From Lentinus brumalis (Eukaryota > Basidiomycota > Agaricomycetes > Polyporales > Polyporaceae), in assembly GCA_001792895.1 (NCBI GenBank), contig MARA01000004.1, positions 806,001-870,000 on the forward strand: a stretch of 64,000 nt of DNA, written 5' to 3'. The notes under the pieces were generated by a model, which saw only the letters and a list, made by a program, of their open reading frames with translations, had not been told where the DNA came from and did no database searches. The position numbers and the translations under genes were made by a program. Numbering within the stretch: position 1 is the stretch's first letter; the number at the start of each line of letters is the position of its first letter. Below are positions 25,470 to 37,552 of this stretch, in pieces.

Positions 25470-27111
25470 ATGGCGACTGCTTTGCACACAGAGCGAAGAA
25501 ATGGTAGTCCGCGGAGGGCGAGGACAGAAGACAGCGGCTTTGTGTCTGCAACTCGCTCCAGGCGCTGGGCAGATCAATGTGTACCAGCCACTTCAGTGGC
25601 ATCTTCTTCCAAGCAGACCGTACGTCGTGACATTAATTGTGCGTGTCCTCATCATCTAACCACATAAATCATAGCTGGATCGCGTGGATGTGCCTAACCG
25701 CCGGGTTATGCAGACTGGCATCCCAATCCGCCACACTGAGAGCTCTATGAGCAGACGTCCGCCTATCGACCTCCATGACCTCGAGTGCATAACCACCTTG
25801 GGTTAGTCCTTGCATAGTCTGACTGGGCTCGGGATCTCATTCGAGTCTTCTCCAGGCGCAGGGACTTGGGGTGCTGCATACCTCGTCAAGGTCAAGAGAC
25901 GCTTTGGGAAAGCCACTGGCAAGGCCGGTGCATTGTTGGCATTGAAAGGTGTTGAGAAGAGGGCATACAGAGACCTCGAGAGAGTATGTTGTTTATGCCA
26001 TTTCCTGATAAGCTGACCGACAATCCGTATAGAATGACCCACAGGAAGATCGTTGGCAAGCATCTGAAGGCAAGAACTGGGAGCGTCGAGCGCTTGCCTC
26101 CCTTCCCTGGAATCCTTTCATCATCGGTATCCTTGATGCATACGCGGACCCTCGAAACATTTACCTCTTGCTCGAGCTTGCACCGCGCGGTTCTCTCCAC
26201 ACGCTGCTCGGAGACCAGCCACTTCATCCCGCAACGGCGCGGTTCTACTTCTCACATCTCGTTCTCGGACTCGAGTTCCTCCATAGTCACGACCTGGTTC
26301 ATCGAGACATCAAAACAGAGAACATCTTGATTGGCGCAGACGGCTACGCCATGATCACCGACTTTGGTTTCTCGCAGTTCGTGCACGACAGCAAAGAATG
26401 GGACCGGCTGGGGACGCTTGAGTTCGTGAGTCCGGAGGTTGCCACGAACACTGCCAACACTACAGCGGCCAGATTCGCGTCTGACTGGTGGAGCGCAGCA
26501 TGCGTCCTGTTTGAGATATTGACGACTCGCATCGTGAGTTGTCGTTGGCCAGTGCCTCTGCGGTATCTCATCTCATTCGCAGCCATTCGAACCCAAAGAG
26601 AACAAAGGCCCAGGGTATGCTCACCTCGCCGAGGAACACTGGCAGCAGAACATCCCTTGGCCAGACCCATTCGACGAACAAGCCAAGGACCTCATAAGCA
26701 GGATGCTTACGCCCCAACTGTCCTCTCGCTTTGGGTGCAGAACGATCCCCGTAGGCAAGGACGGACGCGAGGTCAACGAAGATCTACGGGGGCATGAATG
26801 GCTGAATAATCTCCGTTGGGACCGAATGGAGGCAAGGATCGAGCGCGTACGTCCTCCCGTATGATGATACATCTTTCATGCACACTGACCTGCATGACTA
26901 CCGCTAGGCTCCGAAATGGCCAGATTCGGTGCCGTTGTTGACCGCTGGCTGGGACAATCATTTCTTGCCGCAGCAGAAAAAGGTGCCTGGCTTGCGGTTG
27001 AAGCGGAAGTTTCCCCAGTCAGATCTTACAGGCAATTCCCATTTGGATGGAAGGCTGAGCAAGCGGCAACGCACAGCGGCGGCCCCGGCGAAGACCACCA
27101 ATGCTACCTAG
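25470..27111 (+). CDS. Serine/threonine protein kinase, AGC-like
   Basis: An intact kinase fold can be read through five introns. A Ser/Arg-rich N-terminus (MATALHTERRNGSPRRARTE) precedes the domain start DLHDLECITTLG. The glycine loop GAGTWGAAYLVKV follows after an intron ending at 25856, then ALKGVEK with the ATP-binding Lys. The C-lobe has YLLLELAPRGSLHTLL, LVHRDIKTEN (catalytic loop), MITDFGFSQF (magnesium-binding Asp), GTLEFVSPEV (APE motif as SPE) and SDWWSAACVLFEILTT. After IPWPDPFDEQAKDLISRML and SSRFGC comes a basic tail containing LRLKRKFPQ and LSKRQRT, possibly a nuclear localisation signal. DLISRMLT with HEWLNNLRW and a C-terminal extension resembles AGC kinases, but I cannot name an orthologue. 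About 440 residues. Confidence 0.85.
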
Positions 27112-27769
27112 TCCGACTTTCTGAGCTCGCTCTCAATACGCCAACATACCCCTTCAACCCACTGTATCCATAATCTCAATCAATTCCTTTCATCGATGTA
27201 CCCATTTTGATGTTGCAGCAGCCGGCCGGCCTGGAATTACCAAGCAAGACTTGCAGCACTCACGCGTCTTGTGTCCGGCAGCGTCCGGTACGACTTAGAC
27301 TTTCTGAGACTCCAAACAATAACCATCAATCAGCGTGCTCGCGGACCCATGACTGGGCTTACAGCCGTCCGCACGCTTCTTCCGCACGTCGCTTCCATGC
27401 CTCAGCTTCCGACCTCATGGTGATGCTCGGTTCGATGGTGTAAGCAGACAAGGCACCTCCGCCGGGCGTGCCTCATGCATGAACGACGGCAAGCAATGAC
27501 TCCACGGCTCTAGCCCGAGCCAGACATAACAATAGCAAGTCCAATAGGCCAAATAATGGTGCTGCGCCGACCGCGACTTGCCAGAAGTCGCCGGAGGACT
27601 ACTACTAGTCTTGAAGCAGCTCCCGCAGCACTTGCCCGCACACTTCGGAAGCAGATACTCGGCAAAGGCCTGCAGCAGGCCGATCCGTCCCCGAGGCGTG
27701 ACGCACGGAAGCACCGACACATGTTTTAGCATTGGACCCCCAAGGCTCTGGACTATCAGTTGCGCCTGT

Positions 27770-27788
27770 CGATCGGTCAGACCGATCG
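27770..27788. repeat. Perfect 19-nt palindrome
   Basis: CGATCGGTC-a-GACCGATCG: nine-base arms around one base. It is followed by a TATG-rich patch with GTATGTA (27806-27812) and TACATAC (27825-27831) that can also pair. Could be a dimeric regulator site or an intrastrand hairpin. Confidence 0.6.
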
Positions 27789-28442
27789 CGAAGCATCCTA
27801 TGTATGTATGTATTAGTACATAAGTACATACCAGCGGCGTTGCTGCACTGTCTTCCTCAGTACCGGCGGGATGTGCGGGTGCCTCGGCAACATACATGCG
27901 CAGCCGAGAGTCATCATGATAGTACATACAAGACGCATATGCGGTACCTGTTCTGAGTGCGATCGTCTGCGACTCCGATATGTGTCGGCTCTTGGGCCGA
28001 AACTAGAAAAGTACAGTTTCACATTGCAGTCAGCGGTGCAAGAACAAGACACGGACGCGAGATCGCGACAATAAGACTATGAATCGGGGAGTACGATCGT
28101 CTCGGTCATACGGCTGTGTGTACCGCACGGGTACGCCCGTAACCGCCTCAGGCCCAGGGCCCGGAAGCTTCAGTGGAAAGTTTGAACGTTCAGCATCTGT
28201 GATGCGTGCCTGGCGGTCAGTCCGTGAGAGGAGGTGAGAGGATGACTTGCATGCCTCAGGCTGCCCCGAAGTGAGCATGCACCGTACCACGAGCGCTCAC
28301 TGATCTTCGAGATGATGAGGGTGTCCGACACGGATCGGGATGAATAGTCAAGAAGCAATTGTTCGTGGTGAACTCAAGAATATCACTGAAGTAGTGCGGT
28401 AGAATAGGCATTTTGGGAGGCTGGCACGCGGCGCCTCCACAC

Positions 28443-28485
28443 TTGATCTTCTCCCTCCTCCTCCTCCTCCCCTCTCCTCTCCTAT
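28443..28485. repeat. Pyrimidine-rich CCT/CT tract
   Basis: About 40 bases of almost pure C and T, including (CTC)n runs. Such tracts are frequent near fungal transcription starts, but here the nearest supported gene (Clp1-like, minus strand) ends at 29051, so its meaning is unclear. Confidence 0.5.
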
Positions 28486-29050
28486 CCCTGCCCGGCGTGC
28501 GAGTGAGGGCCTGTCACCATATACCGTGCTACAAGTCCCGAGTATTCAGTGTGATAACGTAGGGAGGCGGGCGTGGGCTTCGAGGCGCAGATGCCGCATT
28601 ACGAGGCCGGGCGTGGCTGAGAGCCAACCCTGGCCGGGTGATATGATGCGAGTCTTGGGGTTCAGCAGTTGCAAGGAAGGAATTGGGGACTAGAGGCGGG
28701 CGATGGCCGGCCGGCGGTACATGTAAGACGAAGGAATGTCTCTGCGAGGGAGTGGGCTGGGCGCGCAGCTGAGCGGTATACAACACATTGATGAGGAGAC
28801 CTGAGTACTGACCGCGTCAGCTATGATGAGGTGGCAACTTGGATGATACGCCTCACCTTTCTTTCTGTAACTTACAAACATCCAAGACAATAGGATTTAC
28901 AATTAACATTAGGGAGATGGGGGAGCCGAAAGCAAGTCGATAATGCGAAGCATTAGGTGTGATGTCCGGAATTAGGCACGGACCGCAATGAGAGTTGCTT
29001 GTGGTAGGAACGATGGTCGTGAGGGTGGTCGTGAGAGGGGGAACCATGCT

Positions 29051-30294
29051 CTACTTGCTGTTGTTGCGACGGGACACGGACGGCCCTGCTTCGGCGGCGC
29101 GATGACTGATCACTGGATCGGAGGAAGAGTGACCCAGCCTACGTGTCGTGCGTTGTCGACCACGAGGAGGGTCCCGGGCGCGCGCACTGGCCTTGGCCTT
29201 CATGATGCCCATGTCGTCGTCTTCGTCATCTGCCAGGCACATGCCGTCCTCGTTGGGGTCCGCCAGGGTAGCGTCGTCCTCGTTCATGGAGTCATCGGAC
29301 TCGCTGTCATCGAAGTCCGAGTCGTACTCGTCTGTGTGATCGCAGTAGGTGTGCGCCTGCCGCCAGTATCGTCCGAGAAAGAGTTTGATGTCTGCGCCCA
29401 TCTGGAGATACTCGACGTTGCGCGCAAGACCATCCCAGGTCAAGTCGCTGTTGTCAAGAGCCTCTTCGATGAAGGTGGTAGACCCAAAGTAGATATAATG
29501 GACAAGGTGATGGAAAGACGCGGGGTCGGGGACTGGGAGATGGATGATAGGATGCGTGCACGTGGAAGACGGGAGGATGCATGGAAACCGTGGCGACGAT
29601 ACGGATGACTGACGAGTGAAAGGCGGCGCTGACATCGGGGGCGTATCCACAGCGAGGTCAAAAGGTGACGCGCCGCTCAAGAGGCCGCGAAGGAGTGCGG
29701 AGTGGGCGCAGAGGTAGTCCATGTGCAACTAAACTATAGTCAGCGCATGTTCAGAAGAGCCAAACAAGCAACCGACGAACCTTCATAATCATCCGTCGCG
29801 GCCGTACAGGCTTCCGCGAAGAGCTCCGAGCGGCTGGCGTGTCTTCAAGTCCGTACGAATCGGTAGACAACTCGGAGCTGATGCCCATGTTGCGGAACGC
29901 ATCGTACATGCCGGAGGGTGCGGGCATCTTCTCCGCGACACCGTTGTCCAAAGACACAACTGTAAAATGGCAGGTCAGCTTTCGGATGAAGGTAACTTAC
30001 GAGGACCAGAATAGTAGACGTACCGATCGTACAGTCGGACGTCTCGGGTCTGTTCCAGTAATGCGGGGCTAGGCGACGGAGCTGGTCGACGATGTACTCC
30101 AGGGGAACGTCGGCGAGGGCGGGAGGAGGGAACGGGCGAGGAACAAAGGGGATCTGGTGCATTGCACGGCGGCGCGCCAAAGAAGGATACGAGAGGGACG
30201 GGGCACCAGGGTTCCGGGCTAGGAGAGGCAGACGAGCAGAAGCGGAATGGCTTATAGATGCGGGGGCGGACGTGCTATTGTCTACCGGAGACAT
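29051..30294 (-). CDS. Clp1 (clampless)-like protein
   Basis: Clp1 proteins are basidiomycete regulators needed for clamp connections and dikaryon growth after mating. Three exons: 30294 to about 30025 (starts MSPVDNSTSAPASISHSASA), then VVSLDNGVAEKMPAPSG..., then from about 29722 LHMDYLCAHSALLRGLLSGA. Family-like blocks are LADVPLEYIVDQLRRLAPHY, WNRPETSDCTIVVSL and the LHMDYLCAHSALLRGLLSGA block. Next are HLPVPDPASFHHLVHYIYFG and DGLARNVEYLQMGADIKLFL. The layout resembles a BTB/POZ-type fold. The C-terminus has a strongly acidic Asp/Ser stretch (about 29340-29220) and then Arg-rich sequence ending SVSRRNNSK. Both introns keep frame exactly (ATC G|TT GTG; AAG|TTG CAC). Assignment to Clp1 rests on my memory of the family pattern; a generic BTB-like protein is the alternative. 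Confidence 0.65.
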
Positions 30295-33213
30295 GTTTTC
30301 GGGAAAAGTATGTTGTGTAAGTGGGTCGGGGAGGGGGCTCCACCTGATTTAGGCAGCCTTGCGCCGGCGGTGAGGCGAACTAGGAGGTAGGATCACTGGT
30401 CAATTGTTTCGACTCGGGCTTCGCCCAAGAAAAGAATGAAAACGGAAAGTGAGCGTTCCGCGCGAGACAAAGAAGAAGTGCCAGAACGAAGAAACCCGCA
30501 GGAGGCGAGGCGGGAAGAGACTTGAGCGATTACAAGGGAGATGGGTAGTGATTTATAGCACGTCTAGGGCGGCGATGCCGTCTGCCTCGCAACACACTCG
30601 ACGACGGCGACAAGACGACAGCAGATGTTGGCAAGGAGCTGGCGGATCTTCTCGAAACACATCTGGACTCAGCCTGCTTCTTTCGCGCGCCGCCGCAATC
30701 CGTCCCTCCTCCCCGAGCGCGCGCTCTCCCAGCGTTGCCTTGTTCCCGTGCTCTTATTGTCTTTCGCTTCCTGTTCGATATTCTCGTGTCCAACGCATGT
30801 CGCACAAGGGATTACCCTCATCCGTCCACTCCTGTTACACACTGTTCATCATGATCTGCTGATTCGTGGTGCAAAGCACACACAAGAACTGCAGATCAGA
30901 ATCTGGATTTATGAGTCCGCGCACCGTTCCAGCACCGTTCCAAGGCATGATGCTTCCGGGCTCACCGGCCATGCCGTCATTTCGCGTCCATGGCTCGCTG
31001 CGAGTCCCGACTCCTGGGCTCTTGCTGTCAGGCTACCCACGCATTCCAACAGATGGATCGCCCACCTTGATCATTCGGAATGCGCCTGCCCAGCCTCAGC
31101 GCTCAGCGGCAGCTAGCCTCGTGCATTCTCAGTCTTCCGTACGTAGTTCATCTCGGCTCGGTTCTCCAACGCTTGTCCACCAAGCATGGCAATAACTACG
31201 TTAGTGCAACGTTGCACGACCACCTCCCGAGGTAAGTACATAGAGGCTTGCGCGGCGACAATTCTGAACCTGGCGTCGCCGGGCTGCCAAAGATCCATGT
31301 AGAAGCGTGTCGGTCGTACTTGTGACCACTACGGCTCGGATGCAATCCTGACAGTGAGACTATCGGAAGGTTGCTGCAGCTGCTAGTGTGAAGGTGCAAC
31401 CTAGGATAGTCAGTCTGAGGATACCTCACGTAATGCGACCACTGGAAGGTCACTTCGTAGCCATCACCGATATGGTGTTACCTTTGTGCTCGTCGCGCAG
31501 CTGAACATTCGCAGAACTCGTGAGTGTCGTCGGTATGATCCGAGTTGGAGTTGAAGCAATGTCGTTTGCGACCGACGCCCACGGGCAGGCACTGGACAAA
31601 GGGACTGTCGCATAAGGCAGTCAGCCAGAATGCTTCGAGGATGGTGAGAAGAACCCGAAGCAACGGAGAGGCTCATCCACTTCAACTTCCCAACGAACGG
31701 ACATTGCGCCAATCGCCGTGATGGCAGAAGAGACGATGGAATGATCACCGAGCGCACCTCGCAAGTAGCTTTGTTGAAAGAGGCAACTTGCTCGACGCAG
31801 CTGGTACAGACATGAGGCGTACGCGGATGTGGTGGGGGCAAAATTACAGGTGCCGTCTCCTCGTTCAGCACCAGATACGACGTGATGTGACCTTACATAC
31901 CTAGCTCAACCATGGTGCGATTTCGGGAAATGGAGGATCGCAATCACAAATGAAGGTTCACCTAGCTTCACCTCCGAGATTGGCCGTCGGATCGACGGCA
32001 TAGGATGAGTCGTGAGGAAGTGGCCAAACCTGCGTCATGCGAACGCATCTCTACAGGGAATAATTCCCTCCCATGCATCTGTGCCGCGTCCGTCGCGTAG
32101 AGAAAACAATAAAGGACCACCTTCGCGGGATCAAGATGTTGCTACGCGGACAAGTTCGGTGTAACTCACCCATTCCGCTGACCACCGGCAGCACGACGGC
32201 AGCGTGCGAGCCTGTGTGTCGATTGCGCCGCTTCTCTTCAGCCGGCGGAAAAGGAGGCGGGTATATTCAATGCGGTCCAAGTGGTCGGCCCATACTTGTG
32301 TGTCTGCGGAACGCAGACAGCGTGTGTATGTGCTGTTCATCAAAAGGCCCGAGTTAGACACACTCGGGCGCGCATGTGGTTGAAGGCGGCGCACCTCCAT
32401 TCCTCAACTAACGTGCGGCGTTGTTGCCGTACGATATCCAGTTGAGGGCGCTGCAGCCTGCGGGGCATAAGGTGCCCGAATAACAGGGCGCTCGATTGTT
32501 TCCATTCACCGCACTACGAGAGGATAAGACCCTGGATAATTTCAGCACACGGCTTGTCTCCCCTAGGCAGCCCACGATACGACAAGTCGTATGGGGCACA
32601 CGGCAACACGCAACTGCATCACGTACGAGCAGCTCTAGACGTCCTTGTAGCATATACGTTCGGCCGACGGAGTACGTGTCATTGTCGCGTAAATCTGCAG
32701 GCTCTCTGTGAAGGCGGAGTGAGTTGTGAAGGATGCCATGAAGAAAGCAAGCATATGTGCATGCTAACGTAGCCATGACACACACGACTCTACCGGCTCG
32801 AATCGACCACGTCCCAAGTCGGGTGTCCCTCTGGGCACGCCGCATGATACGCAACCTTACTACGCGTGTTTTCTCATGAGTGACGAAGGTGACATTGAGC
32901 GATAGTTAATGCCACAGTCGCGGTCTCCGCTAGCCTCGTGGCCGCGGAGTACAGTGCCCGATCGCACATTACGCGTCCAGCCTGTTTCCCCATTAAAACT
33001 AGAATATCGTGGACCGGCATCAGAACGTACTGCGTCGATGGCTCTGAACAACCACTCCCGATTTCCAGACACTGCGACAGTGGTGGAGAAGAATGAACGC
33101 GTTTAACGCCCGTAGTCGCGTGGCGTCGCGTCTCGCGAACAACACTTTGTCCGCCACCTCCATCACTTGACTCTGAGGCTGATGTGACCGCCACCTCCTT
33201 CTCTACTCGCACT
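30295..33213. other. 2.9 kb without a supported gene
   Basis: Open frames of 60-160 codons on both strands lack family resemblance, and none forms a convincing spliced model. The left end should carry the promoter of the Clp1-like gene and the right end that of dad3. This is one of the longest unexplained intervals in an otherwise compact window. Confidence 0.45.
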
Positions 33214-33660
33214 ATGGCTACGTCACTCAGCAGTTCTCTTCATGAAGCGAACCCTTACGAAGGACATCCCAATTTGAATGAGTTGGAGGCGGAGGTGCTG
33301 TGGCAATATGCCAAACTATCCCAGAACATCAAGGAGGTACGTGTGTTTGACCTGGAGTCCTCACTTACATAATCGTCTCTCTCAGCTCATCGCAGAGACG
33401 CGACGCGTGAGCGAAGCTCCTGATGAGAAGATGCTGAAGCAGTTGCGGGCATTGGAGGTGAAGATGGGGCTGGTGCTGACTCTGGTACGTGGATCGTGGT
33501 CTTCTTTGGGGGTAGCGCGGCTGAAGGATCATCGACATATGATCGCTGTGACTCGCAGTTCAAGGCATCCGTCTGGGCTGTCATCAACGAGCAACCCTTG
33601 GCAGATATGTCGGGAGCATACACGGACCCCAGTACCGCAGATGACACCATCAGACACTGA
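33214..33660 (+). CDS. dad3: DASH/Dam1 kinetochore complex subunit Dad3
   Basis: The DASH complex rings spindle microtubules and couples them to kinetochores. Three exons (33214-33336, 33386-33484, 33559-33660) give about 107 residues. The conserved blocks are all present: NPYEGHPNLNELEAEVLWQY, AKLSQNIKELIAETRRVSE, LKQLRALEVKMGLVLTLFKA and SVWAVINEQ. Both introns are gtacgt...cag and keep phase. The start at 33214 (MATSLSSSLHEANPYEGH) places the family core about 12 residues in, as usual. The gene converges with arpc1, and the two stop codons are only about 93 bp apart. Confidence 0.93.
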
Positions 33661-33753
33661 GAATCCTCGATGGCATACACCTCATGCAGCGAAGTCACTT
33701 GGCACCGCTGATCTGCATTCCTACGTCTATCATACAATGTTGTATAGCTACGT

Positions 33754-35241
33754 TCAGCGCATGTGCAGCTTGTTCATCTTCCCAGCCAATCCCGCAGCAG
33801 TGACAGGGGTAACGGCGTTCACGTCCCAGACAACCACCTTCCCATCCACACCGGACGTGCTAACCTTCGTGATGTTCCCCGACACGCCCTCGTACGGCCG
33901 CACGCTCGTGATTGTGTTCTGATGCACGGTGAAGAGTTCCGACTCCGTGGAAGACGAAGCAGTGGGAGAGCCGGGGACGTTGGAGATACCACGCTCGGCC
34001 GCATTGCGGAAGGTGTTGAAGGCCGCACTGTTGAGCCGTCCAACGGGCGACTGGGTGCCGAAGCCTGAGCGAGCTCCACCAGATGACTTGTTTGCCTGAG
34101 GATCGTCCAGGCTGCCGACCAGCTCCCAACCGCCCTGGTTCCCCGCGAACACGAAGGGTTGACAGTCGTGTCCCGCAGCTACGATCGATTCCTCCGTCGT
34201 GAAGGTTAGAGTGACCAATGGAAGAATCGACAGCCTGATGCCGTAGACGGCTGGGCCGCCGGGATACACGATGTTGATGGAACTATCGTGGCCTATATGC
34301 ACAGATGAGGGCAACGAATTGCGCCAAAGGACGATGTACTCACTGACGAAGGCAAGAGCGTCTCCTGAAGGAGAGAACGCGACGCTGTGAACCCATCCGC
34401 CAGAAGGACTAGCGTATTCGCCACAAATGGTGTTGAACGGAAGCTTCTCGCCCCATACCGATGGCGCGGGCCTAGAATAAGGGTTAGTACTCGCAACATC
34501 GATGAAGAGAAATCGAGTAGGCACTTCTTATCCACGTCCTTGATGTAAGCGGAGAACACACGAGCCTTCATGTCGGCACTGCCGGCAGCGAGCAAGACAT
34601 TGTTCGGGTGCCAGTCGAGGGACAGCACGGTGGAGCGAATGGGCTTCTTGAGCAGCCGCGAGACCCACCAATCACCCTCAGGATCGAAGGAGCAGATGGC
34701 GATCGCACTGGCATACATAAGGCCAAACCCTACGAACGTGGTTATCAGACGTACCGAGCACCACTCGCAACAGCAAACTTGTCCTCATTGGGGCTCCAGC
34801 GGACGAACGTCGCAGCACGGTTGACACGCAGCAGCACCAAAGTCGGTTTCCACACCGTGCGCCCGGTTTGCGGGTCGGGAGTCTGCTGCCAGACATACGC
34901 GTTCCTGTCTTGCGCGGACGTCACGATGCGGTTGGACTTGGGAGCCCAGTCAATGGAAGTGATCGGCTTATCATGCTGATTCCGAGGCATGAGTGAATGT
35001 CGGATTCAATGCGACCGACATATACATACCTCGGTCAAGGTATCGATATGGTTCCAATCGTTGCCCTGCCTAGCATAGATGCGAACCTCGTTGGAGTTCA
35101 AGCTTACAGCAACCTCTGGATGGGTGCTCAAGCCTCAAGTATGACGGAGGTATCGAAGAACGTACGGCTGCGGTCTGCATTGAATGCATGGCAAGTCACC
35201 GGACTTTGTTGGCTGAGAGGAAATACTTCAGGAGGTGCCAT
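33754..35241 (-). CDS. arc40: Arp2/3 complex subunit 1 (ARPC1, WD40)
   Basis: WD40 subunit of the actin-nucleating Arp2/3 complex, used in endocytic actin patches. The start at 35241 opens [20 protein letters not shown]. After an intron come [19 protein letters not shown] and [20 protein letters not shown], then [97 protein letters not shown] and [20 protein letters not shown]. It ends [14 protein letters not shown]... with a short tail. About 385 residues, seven WD40-type blades as expected. The frame is open upstream of the chosen ATG (another Met at about 35415), but family members start at the PPEVF block, so that part is taken as 5' leader. Confidence 0.94.
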
Positions 35242-37552
35242 ATTGCGTACACGCTCAAGATTGCAGGATGATTCGCGGATTGATGCAGAGGACTCTGGGC
35301 AGTCGACTCTGCAGCGACTGAAGGGGTGGAGGTCTGAGTGTGAGGCTGAGTGAGGTCTGAGGTCGAGAGCGCCAGCTGGACGCTTAGCGGTTGGGTCGGA
35401 ATCGAACTGGTTCATCTGATTCTGCAGCCGCGCCTCCGGTGCGCACTGGGGTGCTCGACGGTTCTCAAGAAGTTATCCTTGCGTTGTAACTGTACTGTAC
35501 TCATAGTCAATACCGCTGGCATCCGTGAAGAACCCAATTGCCCGAAGGTAGTAAGCCCCATCTCTACTTTGGCTGTGGAACTCGAAGTGAGCTCGACGTT
35601 GACACGTACCACGATTCAGCAGCATCGGTGCAGCCTGCGCCCTCAAGCTACAATCGTACATCACGGGCAGCAGCTGAAGATTTCGAGCAAGTCGGTACGC
35701 TATGATCTATCCACATATTTTCCAGAAACACGAGGTCATAGACCCTTCTAACATGAGCGACCCCCTAAGCGTTTGCTTTCAGACTCCACCCCGGGTTTCC
35801 CAAGCCCCGAAGGCTAAGTACAGCTGGCTAAATGAACTGAAGTACTGGCTCCCTGCATGAGTTCTGGCAGAGAGTTCGAACGGATACGCGAATGACAGCT
35901 CCCCCCCCCTCCATCTGGAATTCTCCCAGGCGGAGGAGCTTCCGTGAGCTATTTTCTCTCCCTAAATACGAAGCTACTCACCATTACAAGTACAGTCAGG
36001 ATCATCCTTACCAAGAAGACACCCAATACTTTCTCAGAGCTTGTCTTCCACAGGATGCACTGGAAGTAGCTATCGTTAGCCTGCTCTGCACTTACCTTGT
36101 CTAGGTCGATCCTTCCGTTGTGGACTGCGGACCGAAGGGCATAGTGACCGCGTTCCTCACGACCTGGGTCAGCACGCATTGGGAGGAGATGAACATATCT
36201 TTGCCTCTACTCTTTGATTCTGCTGGGCGTTGAGCTACGCGCACCTTGCATGGCTTCCAATGCCCGCTGTCAGCACGAAGGTCCTTCGCAGGAATCGCCA
36301 CTCTTGCCGCTGCTCAGGATGCAGTCACGATCGCGGCTCTCCACGGCGACTTCGCGGCTTGGCCGGAACTGTTCTTGCACGAACACTCGAGTCCGCCGGG
36401 TGGACTTGGGTGTACCGCAAAGTCGAGGAGATAATTGGCTGCGCACGTTATTCTCGGCGAGGTGACGCTCGCACCACTCCCTTGCGGGATGTATACGTTG
36501 CTCCAAAGCATCGCCGTCAGGGTGATTCCGGATCGATGGTTCGAGCTGTGCTCCAGGGGTGCATGCATCCGGCATGCCTGAATGTCCGCCAACTGTCGGC
36601 GTGAAGGAGCAAATGAATCTTCTCAAGTTGGATCCAGGATGCTCAAGTACCAGACGGACAGCACGGAGCGGTGTGGCAGGGCGTAGAGGCTGAATATCGA
36701 TGCAACATGGAGGCGATTCTCAACGGCTGTCAGTAGCTTTTCTTGTCGTCTTCCCGGAACCGCTCAATATCCAGGGACAGGCACGGGCGAACGCTGCACC
36801 CGACGTGACGGACTTCCATACGGCTTGTGTTTCGCTTCCCAGCGAGAACTTGAAGGCTGAAGGGTCTTGGAATTCACACCGCACATACATAGCGACCCCT
36901 CGGCCGGCCCTCCCTTCGGATGTATGCTTGAGTCCAGCAATGCATCATCCACCGGATGCTGCAAATTCTATCGCGAACTTGAAGGGTCCTCAGAACTATC
37001 GGAGTGCCAGGTTGAACGGGAGGAGTCGCGGCTGAACGTCCCGAGCAAGTACTCAGCAAGGTGGACACGGCGACAACCAGCTGGCATCGGCGGTGTCACT
37101 GTGCAAATGGTGCGCACTACGCAGTATCAACGATCATCTTGTACTTCCGACGGACCGCCCGTGCGCTGCGGCGTTAGCCTCACGGTGCTTCCGCTGACTT
37201 GAGTGCCGTCCGGGCAAGAGCTGACCATGAAATCAGGATTTATGTACTCTCGACTACGAGTGGGGCTACTGGCGCTAGGGTACTAGGTCTCCATGGTCCG
37301 TTTCAGCAGAGATTACAGTCTTTGAGAAGTATGTACCAATCAAGTTCGGAACTTTGGCGCTGGTATATAGTTTGTAAGAGCGACTTTGATGGGAGATTAA
37401 TAAGTCTTAATAAGTGCATCAAAGTCCGTGATTGGCCGTCAGATAGGTCGCTTGCTTAGGGAGGCTTCCGGTCTCTGTTTTCCCTCCTACCCCTTCCTTC
37501 CTCGACATACCAGACGTCGTCGACGCTCTCGTCGCTGCCGACGCCTTTCACA
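35242..37552. other. 2.3 kb without a supported gene
   Basis: Short open frames only, none recognised and none forming a spliced model. The stretch holds the arpc1 promoter on the left and the kinesin promoter on the right. A T-loop-like word near 35397 was tested as a tRNA and failed. Confidence 0.45.

Larger units (their letters stand above)
27112..29050. other. 1.9 kb without a supported gene
   Basis: A 170-codon minus-strand frame (27415-27927) contains a Cys-rich patch (KCAGKCCGSCFKT), but it has no recognised family and runs through a simple-sequence patch, so I do not call it. The interval also holds a perfect palindrome at 27770-27788, a hairpin in a TATG-rich patch at about 27800-27832 and a pyrimidine-rich tract near 28443-28485. 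Confidence 0.45.

Noticed and set aside
27415..27927. 170-codon minus-strand frame with a Cys-rich patch
   Set aside because: It runs through a TATG simple repeat. Treating that as an intron leads to a stop, and no family is recognised.
30866..31195. 110-codon plus-strand frame, Pro/Ser-rich
   Set aside because: No conserved pattern, no splice partners, and composition like random GC-rich sequence.
35384..35470. Possible tRNA on the minus strand (GTTCGATTCC word)
   Set aside because: The bases around the word do not form a T-arm stem, and no A-box lies at the right distance.
36180..36630. Overlapping open frames that might be an eroded transposon
   Set aside because: No reverse-transcriptase, integrase or transposase motif was found in any frame, and no flanking repeats.
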